Below, piece after piece: positions 1 through 8,382 of a DNA stretch of 64,000 nt; positions within the stretch are counted from its first letter, which is position 1; every line of letters starts with the position of its first letter. The stretch spans positions 59,431-123,430 of the forward strand of contig NZ_JANUGW010000020.1 in assembly GCF_024753285.1 (NCBI RefSeq). The letters run 5' to 3'. The DNA comes from Massilia pinisoli (GTDB taxonomy: Bacteria > Pseudomonadota > Gammaproteobacteria > Burkholderiales > Burkholderiaceae_D). The translations under genes and the position numbers were made by a program. A model generated the notes under the pieces. The model saw only the letters and a list, made by a program, of their open reading frames with translations. It ran no database searches and was not told the DNA's origin.

Positions 1-2347
1 GCCCGTATCGCGCGCGCTCGCCGTCGCGCTGCCGGCGCAAGGCCCGAGCGTCGAGGCGTTGTTGGCGCCGGGCGCCTACCGCGTGCCGGCCAACGGGGCG
101 CCCGCGCTGGAGGACGAGCAGCTGTTCGATCAGTTGCAGGCACGGGGCCTCGTGCGCTTGGGCACGAACGGCCTGGCCGAGCTTGCCCCGCCGGATCTCG
201 CCGCGTGGCGCGCGGCCGGCAAGACGCCGTGGGATGCCGTCGTGCTCGACGGCGATGCGCTGCGCCTGCTCGAGCGCCTGTACCGCCGCGCCGACGGCGA
301 TTTCGTGCGCGAGCAGGTGCGCATCTTCAATGCCGAGCGCCGGCTGCTCGCGTGGCGCGTCGGCACCGGCACCGCGGGCACGTGGCACGCCGAGGCGCTG
401 CTGGACGGCGGCACCGCGCCGGTGCCGCTGGCGGACGACATGCCGCCCGCCGGCGCCCGGCTGTTCGCCCACCTGCCGCAGGGCTGGGCGCCGTGGCAGC
501 GCATCGGTGCGTGGCCGGATGGCGGCGGCGCCGCGCGGCTGCACTTGCGCCTCGTGGCGCCGCTGCGGGACGGGGCCACCGTCAAGCTCATGGTCGCGGG
601 ACGCGTGCAGCGCGTCAGCGGCGCGCAGCTCGTCCGCGCACCGCAGCCCGCCTGCGATGGCCGCGCGTGCCGCGCCGCCGACGAGGTGCAGATACTCGAG
701 CTGCTGCCCGACCGCGCCGCGCCGGAGATCGTGCTGGACGCGGCGCCGCTGAGCACCGACGCGCTGGCGACGCCGGGCGACGCGCGCTACCGTCACCTCG
801 TCGTGCGCGACGGCCGGCTCGCGTGGCAGGCGTTGGGCCCGTCCACGGCGCGGCCGGCGGCGCCGCTGGGCGACGTCGTGCTGGCCGACCGTACCGGCAT
901 ACCGCTGTGGCGCGACGGCGCCCCGACGGAGGCGGCGCGCGCGGCCGGTCTCGCCACGTTGCTGGGCGTGCGCGCGAACCAGGCCGGCAGCGTGGCCGCG
1001 ATGCTGGGCAGGCTGCCCGGCGCCAGCCACGCGGCGCGGCTCACGCTGGACCTGGGCCTGCAGGCGACCGCACAGGCGGCGCTCGATTGCATCGCCATGC
1101 GCCGCGGCCGCTGGGACGGCACGGCGTGCAGCGGCGGCACGCCCGCGCCGGCGGGACGCCAGGCCGGCGTCGTGCTGCTGGACACGGAGACGGGCGCCAT
1201 CCTCGCGGCAGCCGGCGCGGGCATGCCGGCCGTCGATGCGGCCAACTGGCGCGAGGCGCGCGACGCCGACCGCATCGACCCGGCCGCGAGCCCCTTGCGC
1301 CTGCCGGCGCTGCAGCACGACGGCGGCGCGGAACGGGCGCCGGGGTCGACGTTCAAGATCGTCAGCGCCCTCGGCCTGGAACGGGCGGCGCAATCCGACC
1401 GCCAGCTGGATGCGTTGCTGGACGGCTTGCCGCTGGCGGCCATCAACGCGCAGGCGTCGGCGCGCGGCTTTGCATTCCGCACGGATGCGGCGACTTACCC
1501 CGTCGACGCGCGCGCCCGCATCACGAATTTCCGCGACCAGGGCCTGGACCGGCGCGCCCAGGATGGCCGCCTGGGCCTCGCGCAGGCACTGACGTACAGC
1601 CTGAACACGTGGTTCGCGTGGACCGGGGAGCTGTCCGACGAGAGCCTCCTCGGCCGTCCCGAGGGCGGCGTGCCGGACCTGCAGCCGCTGGAACCGGGCG
1701 CGCTCGACGCCGTGCGTCCGATCGTCGCGATGGCGCGCCGGCTCGGCTTCGGCACGGCGCTGCGCCTCGACGGCGGCCTGCTGCCGGCGGATTATCCGTG
1801 GTCGACGTGGGACGCGCTGCAAGCCACGCCGGCCGGCATCGACCCCGTCCATACGCGCCACGAACTGCGCCAGATGGCGATCGGGCTGCGCATGCAGGCG
1901 ACGCCGCTGCAGATGGCCCTCGTGGCGGGCGCCGTCGGCCAGGGGCGCGTGATCGTGCCGCATCTGCTGGCGGAACTGGACGGCAGGGCAGCCGCGCCTG
2001 CGGCCGGCCCGGTGCTGGGCGTGCGCCTGGACCGCATCCGCGCCGGCATGAAGGGCGTCGTCGATGTGGGCACGGCGTCCGCCGCGTTCCGCGCGCCGGC
2101 GCTCGCCGGCATCCGGCGGGGCCTGTCCGGCAAGACGGGGACGGCGCCGACCGGCGACGGGACTCGGGCCACCGTCTGGTTCACGGGGTGGCTGGAGCCG
2201 CACAGCGTGCCGGGGCAGGACCACCGGCTGGCCGTCGCCGTCTTCGCCAGCCGCTCGGAGGCGACGGGCGGCGAGCATGCGGCACCCGTCGCTGCCGCCG
2301 TGCTGGAAGCGGTCGCCCGGCGCGGCGCCGCCAACGCGTCGAATTGA
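1..2347 (+). CDS. Penicillin-binding protein, transpeptidase domain (5' end missing)
   Basis: A D,D-transpeptidase of the class B PBP type, which would cross-link peptidoglycan on the periplasmic side. The frame is open from base 2, so the true start lies outside the window. Counting from that codon, the three catalytic motifs are ordered and complete: S449-T-F-K452 (acyl-serine and general base), S533-L-N and K711-T-G. The N-terminal part of about 330 residues has no clear family match and is larger than a usual dimerisation module. Downstream genes run in the same direction, and an FtsW/RodA-family gene lies at 17.5-19.8 kb. SEDS proteins normally work with a class B PBP, so the two may be partners (inference). 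The family call is firm; the exact subtype (PbpA, FtsI or MrdA) is open. Confidence 0.85.
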   Translation, partial: PVSRALAVALPAQGPSVEALLAPGAYRVPANGAPALEDEQLFDQLQARGLVRLGTNGLAELAPPDLAAWRAAGKTPWDAVVLDGDALRLLERLYRRADGDFVREQVRIFNAERRLLAWRVGTGTAGTWHAEALLDGGTAPVPLADDMPPAGARLFAHLPQGWAPWQRIGAWPDGGGAARLHLRLVAPLRDGATVKLMVAGRVQRVSGAQLVRAPQPACDGRACRAADEVQILELLPDRAAPEIVLDAAPLSTDALATPGDARYRHLVVRDGRLAWQALGPSTARPAAPLGDVVLADRTGIPLWRDGAPTEAARAAGLATLLGVRANQAGSVAAMLGRLPGASHAARLTLDLGLQATAQAALDCIAMRRGRWDGTACSGGTPAPAGRQAGVVLLDTETGAILAAAGAGMPAVDAANWREARDADRIDPAASPLRLPALQHDGGAERAPGSTFKIVSALGLERAAQSDRQLDALLDGLPLAAINAQASARGFAFRTDAATYPVDARARITNFRDQGLDRRAQDGRLGLAQALTYSLNTWFAWTGELSDESLLGRPEGGVPDLQPLEPGALDAVRPIVAMARRLGFGTALRLDGGLLPADYPWSTWDALQATPAGIDPVHTRHELRQMAIGLRMQATPLQMALVAGAVGQGRVIVPHLLAELDGRAAAPAAGPVLGVRLDRIRAGMKGVVDVGTASAAFRAPALAGIRRGLSGKTGTAPTGDGTRATVWFTGWLEPHSVPGQDHRLAVAVFASRSEATGGEHAAPVAAAVLEAVARRGAANASN

Positions 2348-2444
2348 GGGGTGTTTTCCGCTCAGCTGCGCGCCTCCGCGATGTGTTTCTATGGCATGAT
2401 CTGTTACGGTCCTGTCATTGTGGACCAGCCATCGAAGAGGATTT

Positions 2445-3716
2445 ATGCGTTTGCCGGGAACCCGGTACCAGGAACCGGGGTGGGAGGAAGTGCGCAAGCT
2501 GCTGGGACAGTGCTCGCTCGCCGCGCTGCGCGGCGCCGCTGGCGCTGCCGCTGCTGTGCGCCCCGGTCCCGACGCCCTGGAAGACTACGTCGACCGCATG
2601 GCCGCGCTGCTGCTGGCCCAGCGGCACGGCGCGCGCGCCCGCGCGGCCGGCAACGGCTATGGCGACACCGTGTACGAGCTGGCCGTGGCCCTCGTCGTGG
2701 AATTGCGCGTGCGGCCGGCCGACTGGGACGCGTTCTGCGCGGCGGTGGCGTCGGGTCCCGCAGGGGACGCGCTGCTGCGCAAGAAGGTGAATGACATGTA
2801 CGCCGTGCTGCGCGACCGCGTCGACGCCGACAATTACCAGGCCGCCTGCGGCCGCCCGTGCAGCCCGAACCGCATTTACGCCTATCGCATGCTGGACACC
2901 GCGTACCACGACGTGGCGCGCCTGTTCGGCAACTGGCGCGCGCACCGGGAGCAGGTCGGCGCGATCCTCGGGCGCGCCATCGACGACGGCGCCGCGCCCA
3001 TCGAAGTGCGCCAGTTGCGCACGATCGGGGACTGTCGCCCGGAGTGGATCCTGCGCTGGAGCGCGTCGCTCGAGTCGTTCGGCGGCGGCCCGGGCCCGCT
3101 GCACACGCGCTCGAAACGCTTCGCGGGCTTGAAGGACAGTCCGGACAAGATCGGCGCCATGCTGCGTGAGATCGGCGATTACGAACAACTGTCCGGCAAC
3201 CGCGACGAAGACTGGCTGCAGGACCAGGACGACGCGTCGGCCTGGGTCGAGGATTACTGGCGCGTACTGCAGGAATCGGAACTGGCTGCGACGCCGGGCC
3301 CGGACCGCATCCTGGAAGCGCGCGAGGATGCCCTCGACGCCGAGGCGCAGGAACCGGATGACGTACCGGCCGAGGATTGGAACGACCCGCGGCTGGAAGC
3401 GCTGGCGCTGGCTGTTTCACTGCCCCCCGGCTATGCAAGGGAAGCGGCGGCGGCCGACCCGGCGGACGGCAAGGTTGCGCGCCTGCTGGCGCACGACGGG
3501 CTGCCCGTGCGGCTGGCCGTGTACGCGCGGCTGCTCGGGCAGGACGACGACACGTATCCGGACGCCTGGCGCGACCCGGCCACCGGTGCGCTGCCGACGA
3601 TGCACCAGCTGGCGGCGCTGGCCGAGGTCTCGCTGCCGACGTTGCGCCGGCGGCGCGACGCCGCGATCGCCCGGCTGGGTGAGGCCTTCAACGACAAGCG
3701 AGGAAGCGATGCATAG
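2445..3716 (+). CDS. Unknown protein with C-terminal helix-turn-helix-like segment
   Basis: A 423-residue protein I do not recognise. The ATG at 2445 is chosen because GAAGAGG precedes it by four bases; an upstream in-frame TTG/GTG extension has no such site. The protein looks cytosolic, with no signal peptide or membrane segment. The last 35 residues (LPTMHQLAALAEVSLPTLRR and what follows) look like a helix-turn-helix of the sigma-70 region 4 type, and the middle is acidic. It overlaps the next gene by 8 bases, so the two are probably translationally coupled. A sigma-like regulatory role is possible but is inference only. Confidence 0.75.
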   Translation: MRLPGTRYQEPGWEEVRKLLGQCSLAALRGAAGAAAAVRPGPDALEDYVDRMAALLLAQRHGARARAAGNGYGDTVYELAVALVVELRVRPADWDAFCAAVASGPAGDALLRKKVNDMYAVLRDRVDADNYQAACGRPCSPNRIYAYRMLDTAYHDVARLFGNWRAHREQVGAILGRAIDDGAAPIEVRQLRTIGDCRPEWILRWSASLESFGGGPGPLHTRSKRFAGLKDSPDKIGAMLREIGDYEQLSGNRDEDWLQDQDDASAWVEDYWRVLQESELAATPGPDRILEAREDALDAEAQEPDDVPAEDWNDPRLEALALAVSLPPGYAREAAAADPADGKVARLLAHDGLPVRLAVYARLLGQDDDTYPDAWRDPATGALPTMHQLAALAEVSLPTLRRRRDAAIARLGEAFNDKRGSDA

Positions 3717-4269
3717 CGACGACACGACGTTCCGACGGCTGCAGGAAGCCCGATTGCTCGACGCCCGCACGCCGGGCGACCGGCTGATGCTGGACGACGC
3801 CACGCTGGCCGCCGCGCTGAACGGCAGCCGGCCGCTGACGGCGGGCGAACGGGCCGCACTGCAAGCGTCGCCGCTGACCGTACGCCGGCTGCGCCACCTG
3901 GCGCTCGAGCGGCGCGCGGCGACCGCCCCATGGCGCGGTAGCCGCGGCGTGCTGCGCGCCGCCAGCAGCGGAACGCTCGACGCCGTCGTCACGGAAGACG
4001 GCTGGTGGACCTTGCACTTCGTCGCCGCGGACGGCAACTGGCGCGCCGTGTTGCAACTGGCGCCGCAAGCGCCGTTCGCGCCCGCGCTGCTCGCGGCGCG
4101 CGCGCCGCTGCGCGTGCTGGACGGCGCCGGCGCCGAGATCCTCGCCGGCCAACTCGATGCCGATGGCGAATGCGAGGCCGCCTGGCCCTTCGCGGCCGCC
4201 CCCGGCGCACACCTGCAGGCGCACGGCGCCCGCTTCACCGTCGAACCGCGGGAGACCGGTACGCCATGA
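3709..4269 (+). CDS. Unknown 186-residue protein coupled to the preceding gene
   Basis: Starts at an ATG inside the last codons of the preceding gene, with GAGGAAGCG just before it. The N-terminal 60 residues are predicted helical and charged. The C-terminal half is beta-rich with alternating hydrophobics (LRVLDGAGAEILAGQLDADG). The order, a small N-terminal helical module after a gene with a sigma-like C-terminus, is reminiscent of sigma/anti-sigma pairs, but no diagnostic motif is visible and there is no membrane segment. Its stop TGA overlaps the next start (ATGA). No function is assigned. Confidence 0.7.
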   Translation: MHSDDTTFRRLQEARLLDARTPGDRLMLDDATLAAALNGSRPLTAGERAALQASPLTVRRLRHLALERRAATAPWRGSRGVLRAASSGTLDAVVTEDGWWTLHFVAADGNWRAVLQLAPQAPFAPALLAARAPLRVLDGAGAEILAGQLDADGECEAAWPFAAAPGAHLQAHGARFTVEPRETGTP

Positions 4270-5300
4270 TGGGATTTTTTAAGCGCCCCGCGCCCGCCAC
4301 CGACGCCTGCGCCCTGGGCAGCACCGCCGTCGCCGTGCCCCTGCAGCCGGACTGCGGCGTGCCGCCGGGCTGCCCCGTCGTCATCGTCGACGGCGACGGC
4401 CGTCCGCGCCGCGCCACGACGCCGGCCGGGCGCAAGGTCGAGCTGCGTCCGGGCGAACTGGCCTGGGCCTTCCACCCGGGGCCGTACACGATCACGATCG
4501 TCCCGTATGCGCAGGCGCCGGAGATCGGCCTGCGCACGACGTTCGCCATCGACCCGCTCGACCCGGCGCCGGCCGGCAAGCGCTTCGACCTGTACCTGGC
4601 CGCCGAAGGGGAAGGCCGCATCGACGTGGGCCTGCTCGCGGCCGCCGTGCAGGACGCCGTGCGCGCGGCGCTCGCACAGGGCTCGCTGGACTTGCCGCCG
4701 TGCTGCGGCATCGACGAGTGGAATGCGTTCCGCCTGGGCTTGAACCAGTTGCTGTACCTGCGCTTCGGCCTGACGGTGGACGATTGCGTGCCCGCGGAGC
4801 TGGACGACGTCGACTACGCGGCCCAACTGGCTGCCCGCGCGTCCGGGACGTCGGTGCTCGCAGCGCAGCCGGCCGCCGTCGAAGCGGTGGAACCCGCGCT
4901 GGCGGACGCGAAGGCGCTGCGCCGTCTGTTCCTGGAACTGCCGTGCGTGATGTGTGGCCTGCGCCTCGGCGCGCTGCCGTCCGGCCAGGACCAGTTCCGC
5001 CGTCAGCAGGCCTTGTTGCAGCGCCTGGACCGCGTGTCCGTCGAGATCACGACGATGCCCGCGCTCGTGCTGGCGGCGCCGGGCCAGCCGCTGGCGGCCG
5101 ACGAGCAACTGCGCCGCATGCGCCACAGCCGGCGCGCCGCGGCCGCACTGGACGAAGCGTGGGCCCTGCTGGCCCGCCTCGACGGCGCGGACGACGACAA
5201 ACTGGCGGCGCTGTACGACGAGGCCGAGCGCATCGTCGCGAACCTCGAAGCGGAGTGCGCCGGCCGGCGTGCCGCCGCCGTTGCGCGGGAGGCGGCATGA
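4266..5300 (+). CDS. Unknown 344-residue protein, possibly SPFH/virion-core-like
   Basis: Start ATG at 4266 overlaps the previous stop; the next codon is also ATG. Residues 1-150 are beta-rich with a pattern (LAWAFHPGPYTITIV, then FDLYLAAEGEGRIDVGLL) that recalls the strand-helix order of SPFH-type domains. The C-terminal 120 residues are helical and charged. Four Cys in two pairs are visible (PPCCG; LPCVMCG), which might bind metal or form a redox site. It is followed by another ATGA overlap, so the genes from 2445 to 6298 behave as one operon. The SPFH similarity is weak and rests on pattern only. Confidence 0.65.
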   Translation: MMGFFKRPAPATDACALGSTAVAVPLQPDCGVPPGCPVVIVDGDGRPRRATTPAGRKVELRPGELAWAFHPGPYTITIVPYAQAPEIGLRTTFAIDPLDPAPAGKRFDLYLAAEGEGRIDVGLLAAAVQDAVRAALAQGSLDLPPCCGIDEWNAFRLGLNQLLYLRFGLTVDDCVPAELDDVDYAAQLAARASGTSVLAAQPAAVEAVEPALADAKALRRLFLELPCVMCGLRLGALPSGQDQFRRQQALLQRLDRVSVEITTMPALVLAAPGQPLAADEQLRRMRHSRRAAAALDEAWALLARLDGADDDKLAALYDEAERIVANLEAECAGRRAAAVAREAA

Positions 5301-6298
5301 CGGCCCCGCAGCAGGCGATCCGCCGCAGCCGCCTGCCGGACGGCACGCTGCTCACGGTGACGGCGACGCGGCGCGAGCGCGCGGGCCGCGCGGACGTCAA
5401 GTGCACGGTGCCTGGCGACCCGGGCTGCGCCGAGCGCATGCAGCAGGTCGTGCGCCTCGCGCGCCACACGGAAGCGACGCTCGACAGCCGCGATCAGGTG
5501 GTGCTGAGTGTCGACCGGACACCCGCCGGACGCGATTGGGAACTGGCCGCCGTGCTGGCCGACCGCATCGTGCGCGGCGTGTGGCACGGGCGCGGCGACG
5601 TCGTCGCCAACGGGTGGTCCGATGCGTGGCAGCTTGGACGTGTGGACGGCCACGACGTGGCGGACGCGTCGCCGGACGCCTTGCTGGGCGGGCCGGACGG
5701 CCTCGCGCACCTGGGTCAACTGGATGGCCATCCGGACCCCGGCGCGCGCGTGTCCAGCGCGCGCGCATGGTTCCCGCTGCACGGCGGCGGCGCGGACGAC
5801 GGTCTCGGCTGGGTCGAGGTGAGCGTCCATCCGCTCGCGCCGGACGCCGCGCCCGTCGACGAGGAACAGACGATCGCCGTGCCGGGCGCGGACGCGGCGC
5901 GCCAGCTCGCCGTCCGTCAGGCGCTGGCCGGCGCACGCCATTTCGACGGCCGGGCCTTGGGCCGCTGGCGCACGACGGTGAAGTTCAGCGAGGCCGCGTT
6001 CGCGGGCCGCTCGTACGAGCTGGCGCTCGTACTGGCGGACCGCATCGCGCGCGGCCGCGAATTCCTGCCCCGCGCGCGCCTGTTCGCGACCGGGTCATCG
6101 GACGCTTGGCACACGGGCCGTGTCGACGCCGTCGACGGCATCGTCCCGAAATGCGCGCTGCTGCTGCGCGAGATCGGGCCGGGCGACCGCATCGTGCTGC
6201 CGCAGGCGTGGCAGGCCGGGTTGCCGGAGGGGTTCGTGGACGAGGTCCGGGCGCGTGGCGCGAGTGTCGCCTGCGTCGAGCGGATCGGGATCATTTGA
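5297..6298 (+). CDS. Unknown protein with an internal duplication
   Basis: 333 residues, starting at an ATG that overlaps the preceding stop. Two halves repeat the same elements: LAAVLADRIVRG followed by NGWSDAWQLGRVDG in the first half, and LALVLADRIARG followed by TGSSDAWHTGRVDA in the second. The segments are separated by similar distances from the preceding basic/polar stretch, so the gene looks like a fused tandem copy of a domain of about 150 residues. No signal peptide, membrane segment or catalytic motif is recognised. It lies 32 bases before the zinc-ribbon SPFH gene and probably shares its transcript. Confidence 0.7.
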   Translation: MTAPQQAIRRSRLPDGTLLTVTATRRERAGRADVKCTVPGDPGCAERMQQVVRLARHTEATLDSRDQVVLSVDRTPAGRDWELAAVLADRIVRGVWHGRGDVVANGWSDAWQLGRVDGHDVADASPDALLGGPDGLAHLGQLDGHPDPGARVSSARAWFPLHGGGADDGLGWVEVSVHPLAPDAAPVDEEQTIAVPGADAARQLAVRQALAGARHFDGRALGRWRTTVKFSEAAFAGRSYELALVLADRIARGREFLPRARLFATGSSDAWHTGRVDAVDGIVPKCALLLREIGPGDRIVLPQAWQAGLPEGFVDEVRARGASVACVERIGII

Positions 6299-6330
6299 GG
6301 TAGGCTTTGGGAACTGGGAAGGAGTCGACG

Positions 6331-8382
6331 ATGTTGCGGATGTTCGGCACGAAAGAGGCACGCTGCCCGCGCTGCGCGCACGCGTATGCGGCCGCCGACG
6401 GCTATTGCGCCGCCTGCGGGTTGATGCTGGGGACGCCGCGTCATGCCCCGGTACTGGTCGAGAACCGCTGGGTGCCCGGCCCGGACGAACTCGCGGTGTT
6501 CTTCGGCGTGCGCGCGCTGTCCGGCGTGTTCGTCAAGACCCTGCGCGTACCCGCCACGGCGCGCGCCTACATCCTGCAGGGCGACCAGGCCACAGAAGTG
6601 CCGCAGGGCGAATACGAGATCGAGGGTTTCTTCACGCGGCTGAATCACCTGCTGCGCGACCAGCACGCGGAAATCCTCGTCACGCGCAGCGGCGCGCTGC
6701 CGGTGGAATTCGCGCTGGACGGCCTCGCGAGCAGCGAGCACCTTGCCGTGTCGGCGCAGCTCGTGCTGTCCGTGCGCATCGAGAGCGTGCCCGCGTTCGC
6801 GCGCCATTTCATGACGATGCCCGGCACCGTCAAGGCGGAGCACCTGCGCGAGCTGCTGCAGGAACCCGTGCGCCAGCTCGCCGCCGAATTCGTCGCCGCG
6901 CGCTCCCTGCGCGAGATGGCGGGCCGGCGCGAACTGCGGCCGGAGCTCGACCAGCATCTGCAGGGCGGCCTCGCCGCGTTGCTGGCCGAGTATGGCCTCG
7001 CGATCGTGCGCGTGGACACGCTCGCGCTCCGGCACGACCGTTTCGACGCGAACCGCACGCGTCTGGGTACCCTGTGGCTCGCCGCGGACGAGCAGCGGGT
7101 GAAGGTCGAGCATGCGCGCCAGCTGGACGAGTTGTACACGGCGGACGAGTGGCGCCGCATCGCCCGCGAGGAAAGCGACGCGCGCGTTGCCAACCGGCGC
7201 GCCGCGCTGCGCCAGGAAGCTGGGCTGGAGCGTGCGGAGACGACGTTGCAGAACGCCGAGCGTGCGCACGCGCTGCGCGCGCGAGAGATCGAGCTGTATG
7301 GCCGCATCGTGGAGTCGCGCACGCGCAAGCAGGCGATCGAGCGCGGCGCGCAAGACCTCGTCGCGGAACTCGAGCACGAACTGGCGGCCAAGCGTGGCGC
7401 CCGTGCGGACAAGGACGCGGAATGGGCCCACCTGCGCGAACTGGCGGCCGTGCGCATGCAGGAGGAAGTGGCCGTCGCGCGCGAGGACGCCGCGCAGGCG
7501 CGCACCGTGGCGGCGCAGCGCTTCGCGCACCAGCTGCTGCAGCAGCAGATCCGCAACAAGATCGAGCAGGCCCGCGGCATCGAGGACGCGGCGCGCCAGC
7601 GTGCGGAACTGGCACGGCTGCACCTGGTCGAGGAAGACGCGGCCCGGCGCGCGCGCGAGATCGATGCGGAGGAACACGCGGGCCGCTTGCGACTCCTCGA
7701 ACTGGCGAATGCGGCCCGCCGCCGCAGCGCGGAACGGTCGCTCGAATGGGACGACGCGCAGGGCGCGGCGCGCATAGGCTCCCTGCGCCGCGAAGGGGAC
7801 CAGGCCGACGCGCTGGCCCAGCACCAGAAACTGCTGCGCACGATCGAGGCCGACGCCGCGCTGGCGCGCTCGCACCAGCAGGTCGCGCTGGAAGGCGAGG
7901 AGGCGCGGGCCGAATTGGACGCCGCGCGCCTGGCCGCCGAGCGCGCGCACGAGCTGCGCCGCATGGAGGCTCTGGGCGCCGTCGACGACGCGGCGAAGCT
8001 CGTGCTGGCGCCGGCACCGAATGCGGCGCTGCTGGCCGACGTGCTGAAGGTCCGTACGCAGGCCGACATGAGCGCGGACCAGCTGGCCGCGCAGGCGTCG
8101 ATGTCGCCGCAGGAGGCGCTGCGGCTGGCCGAGGACCACGTGGCGCGCGAACGCGAGCGCCGCGACGCCGAGCTGGAACGGGAACGCCGCCACCAGCTCG
8201 ACCTGCTCACGTTGCAGAACGACGTCAACAAGACGGCGCTGGCCACGCAGGCGCAGCTCGGCACTAGCCTCGTCGCGGGCGCGGCCGCGCTGGCGGCGGG
8301 ACAATCATGCCGGCATGCGGACGCCCAGCCGGGCGACCGCTTCTGCGGCACCTGCGGCGCGCCGCTGCCGGCGCGGGGATGA
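6331..8382 (+). CDS. Zinc-ribbon / SPFH domain / long coiled coil / zinc-ribbon protein
   Basis: 683 residues, with the ATG placed 6 bases after AAGGAG. Residues 12-31 hold a CPRC...CAACG zinc ribbon. Residues 45-240 form an SPFH (stomatin/prohibitin/flotillin) domain ending in the typical YGLAIVRVDTLALRHDRFD. Residues 260-600 are a continuous Arg/Glu/Ala coiled coil. The last 25 residues carry a second ribbon (SCRH...FCGTCG). SPFH proteins oligomerise on membranes and organise microdomains; this one has no obvious transmembrane helix. Its stop overlaps the start of the kinase gene (ATGATG), so co-expression is very likely. A scaffold for the kinase is a reasonable inference. Confidence 0.8.
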   Translation: MLRMFGTKEARCPRCAHAYAAADGYCAACGLMLGTPRHAPVLVENRWVPGPDELAVFFGVRALSGVFVKTLRVPATARAYILQGDQATEVPQGEYEIEGFFTRLNHLLRDQHAEILVTRSGALPVEFALDGLASSEHLAVSAQLVLSVRIESVPAFARHFMTMPGTVKAEHLRELLQEPVRQLAAEFVAARSLREMAGRRELRPELDQHLQGGLAALLAEYGLAIVRVDTLALRHDRFDANRTRLGTLWLAADEQRVKVEHARQLDELYTADEWRRIAREESDARVANRRAALRQEAGLERAETTLQNAERAHALRAREIELYGRIVESRTRKQAIERGAQDLVAELEHELAAKRGARADKDAEWAHLRELAAVRMQEEVAVAREDAAQARTVAAQRFAHQLLQQQIRNKIEQARGIEDAARQRAELARLHLVEEDAARRAREIDAEEHAGRLRLLELANAARRRSAERSLEWDDAQGAARIGSLRREGDQADALAQHQKLLRTIEADAALARSHQQVALEGEEARAELDAARLAAERAHELRRMEALGAVDDAAKLVLAPAPNAALLADVLKVRTQADMSADQLAAQASMSPQEALRLAEDHVARERERRDAELERERRHQLDLLTLQNDVNKTALATQAQLGTSLVAGAAALAAGQSCRHADAQPGDRFCGTCGAPLPARG

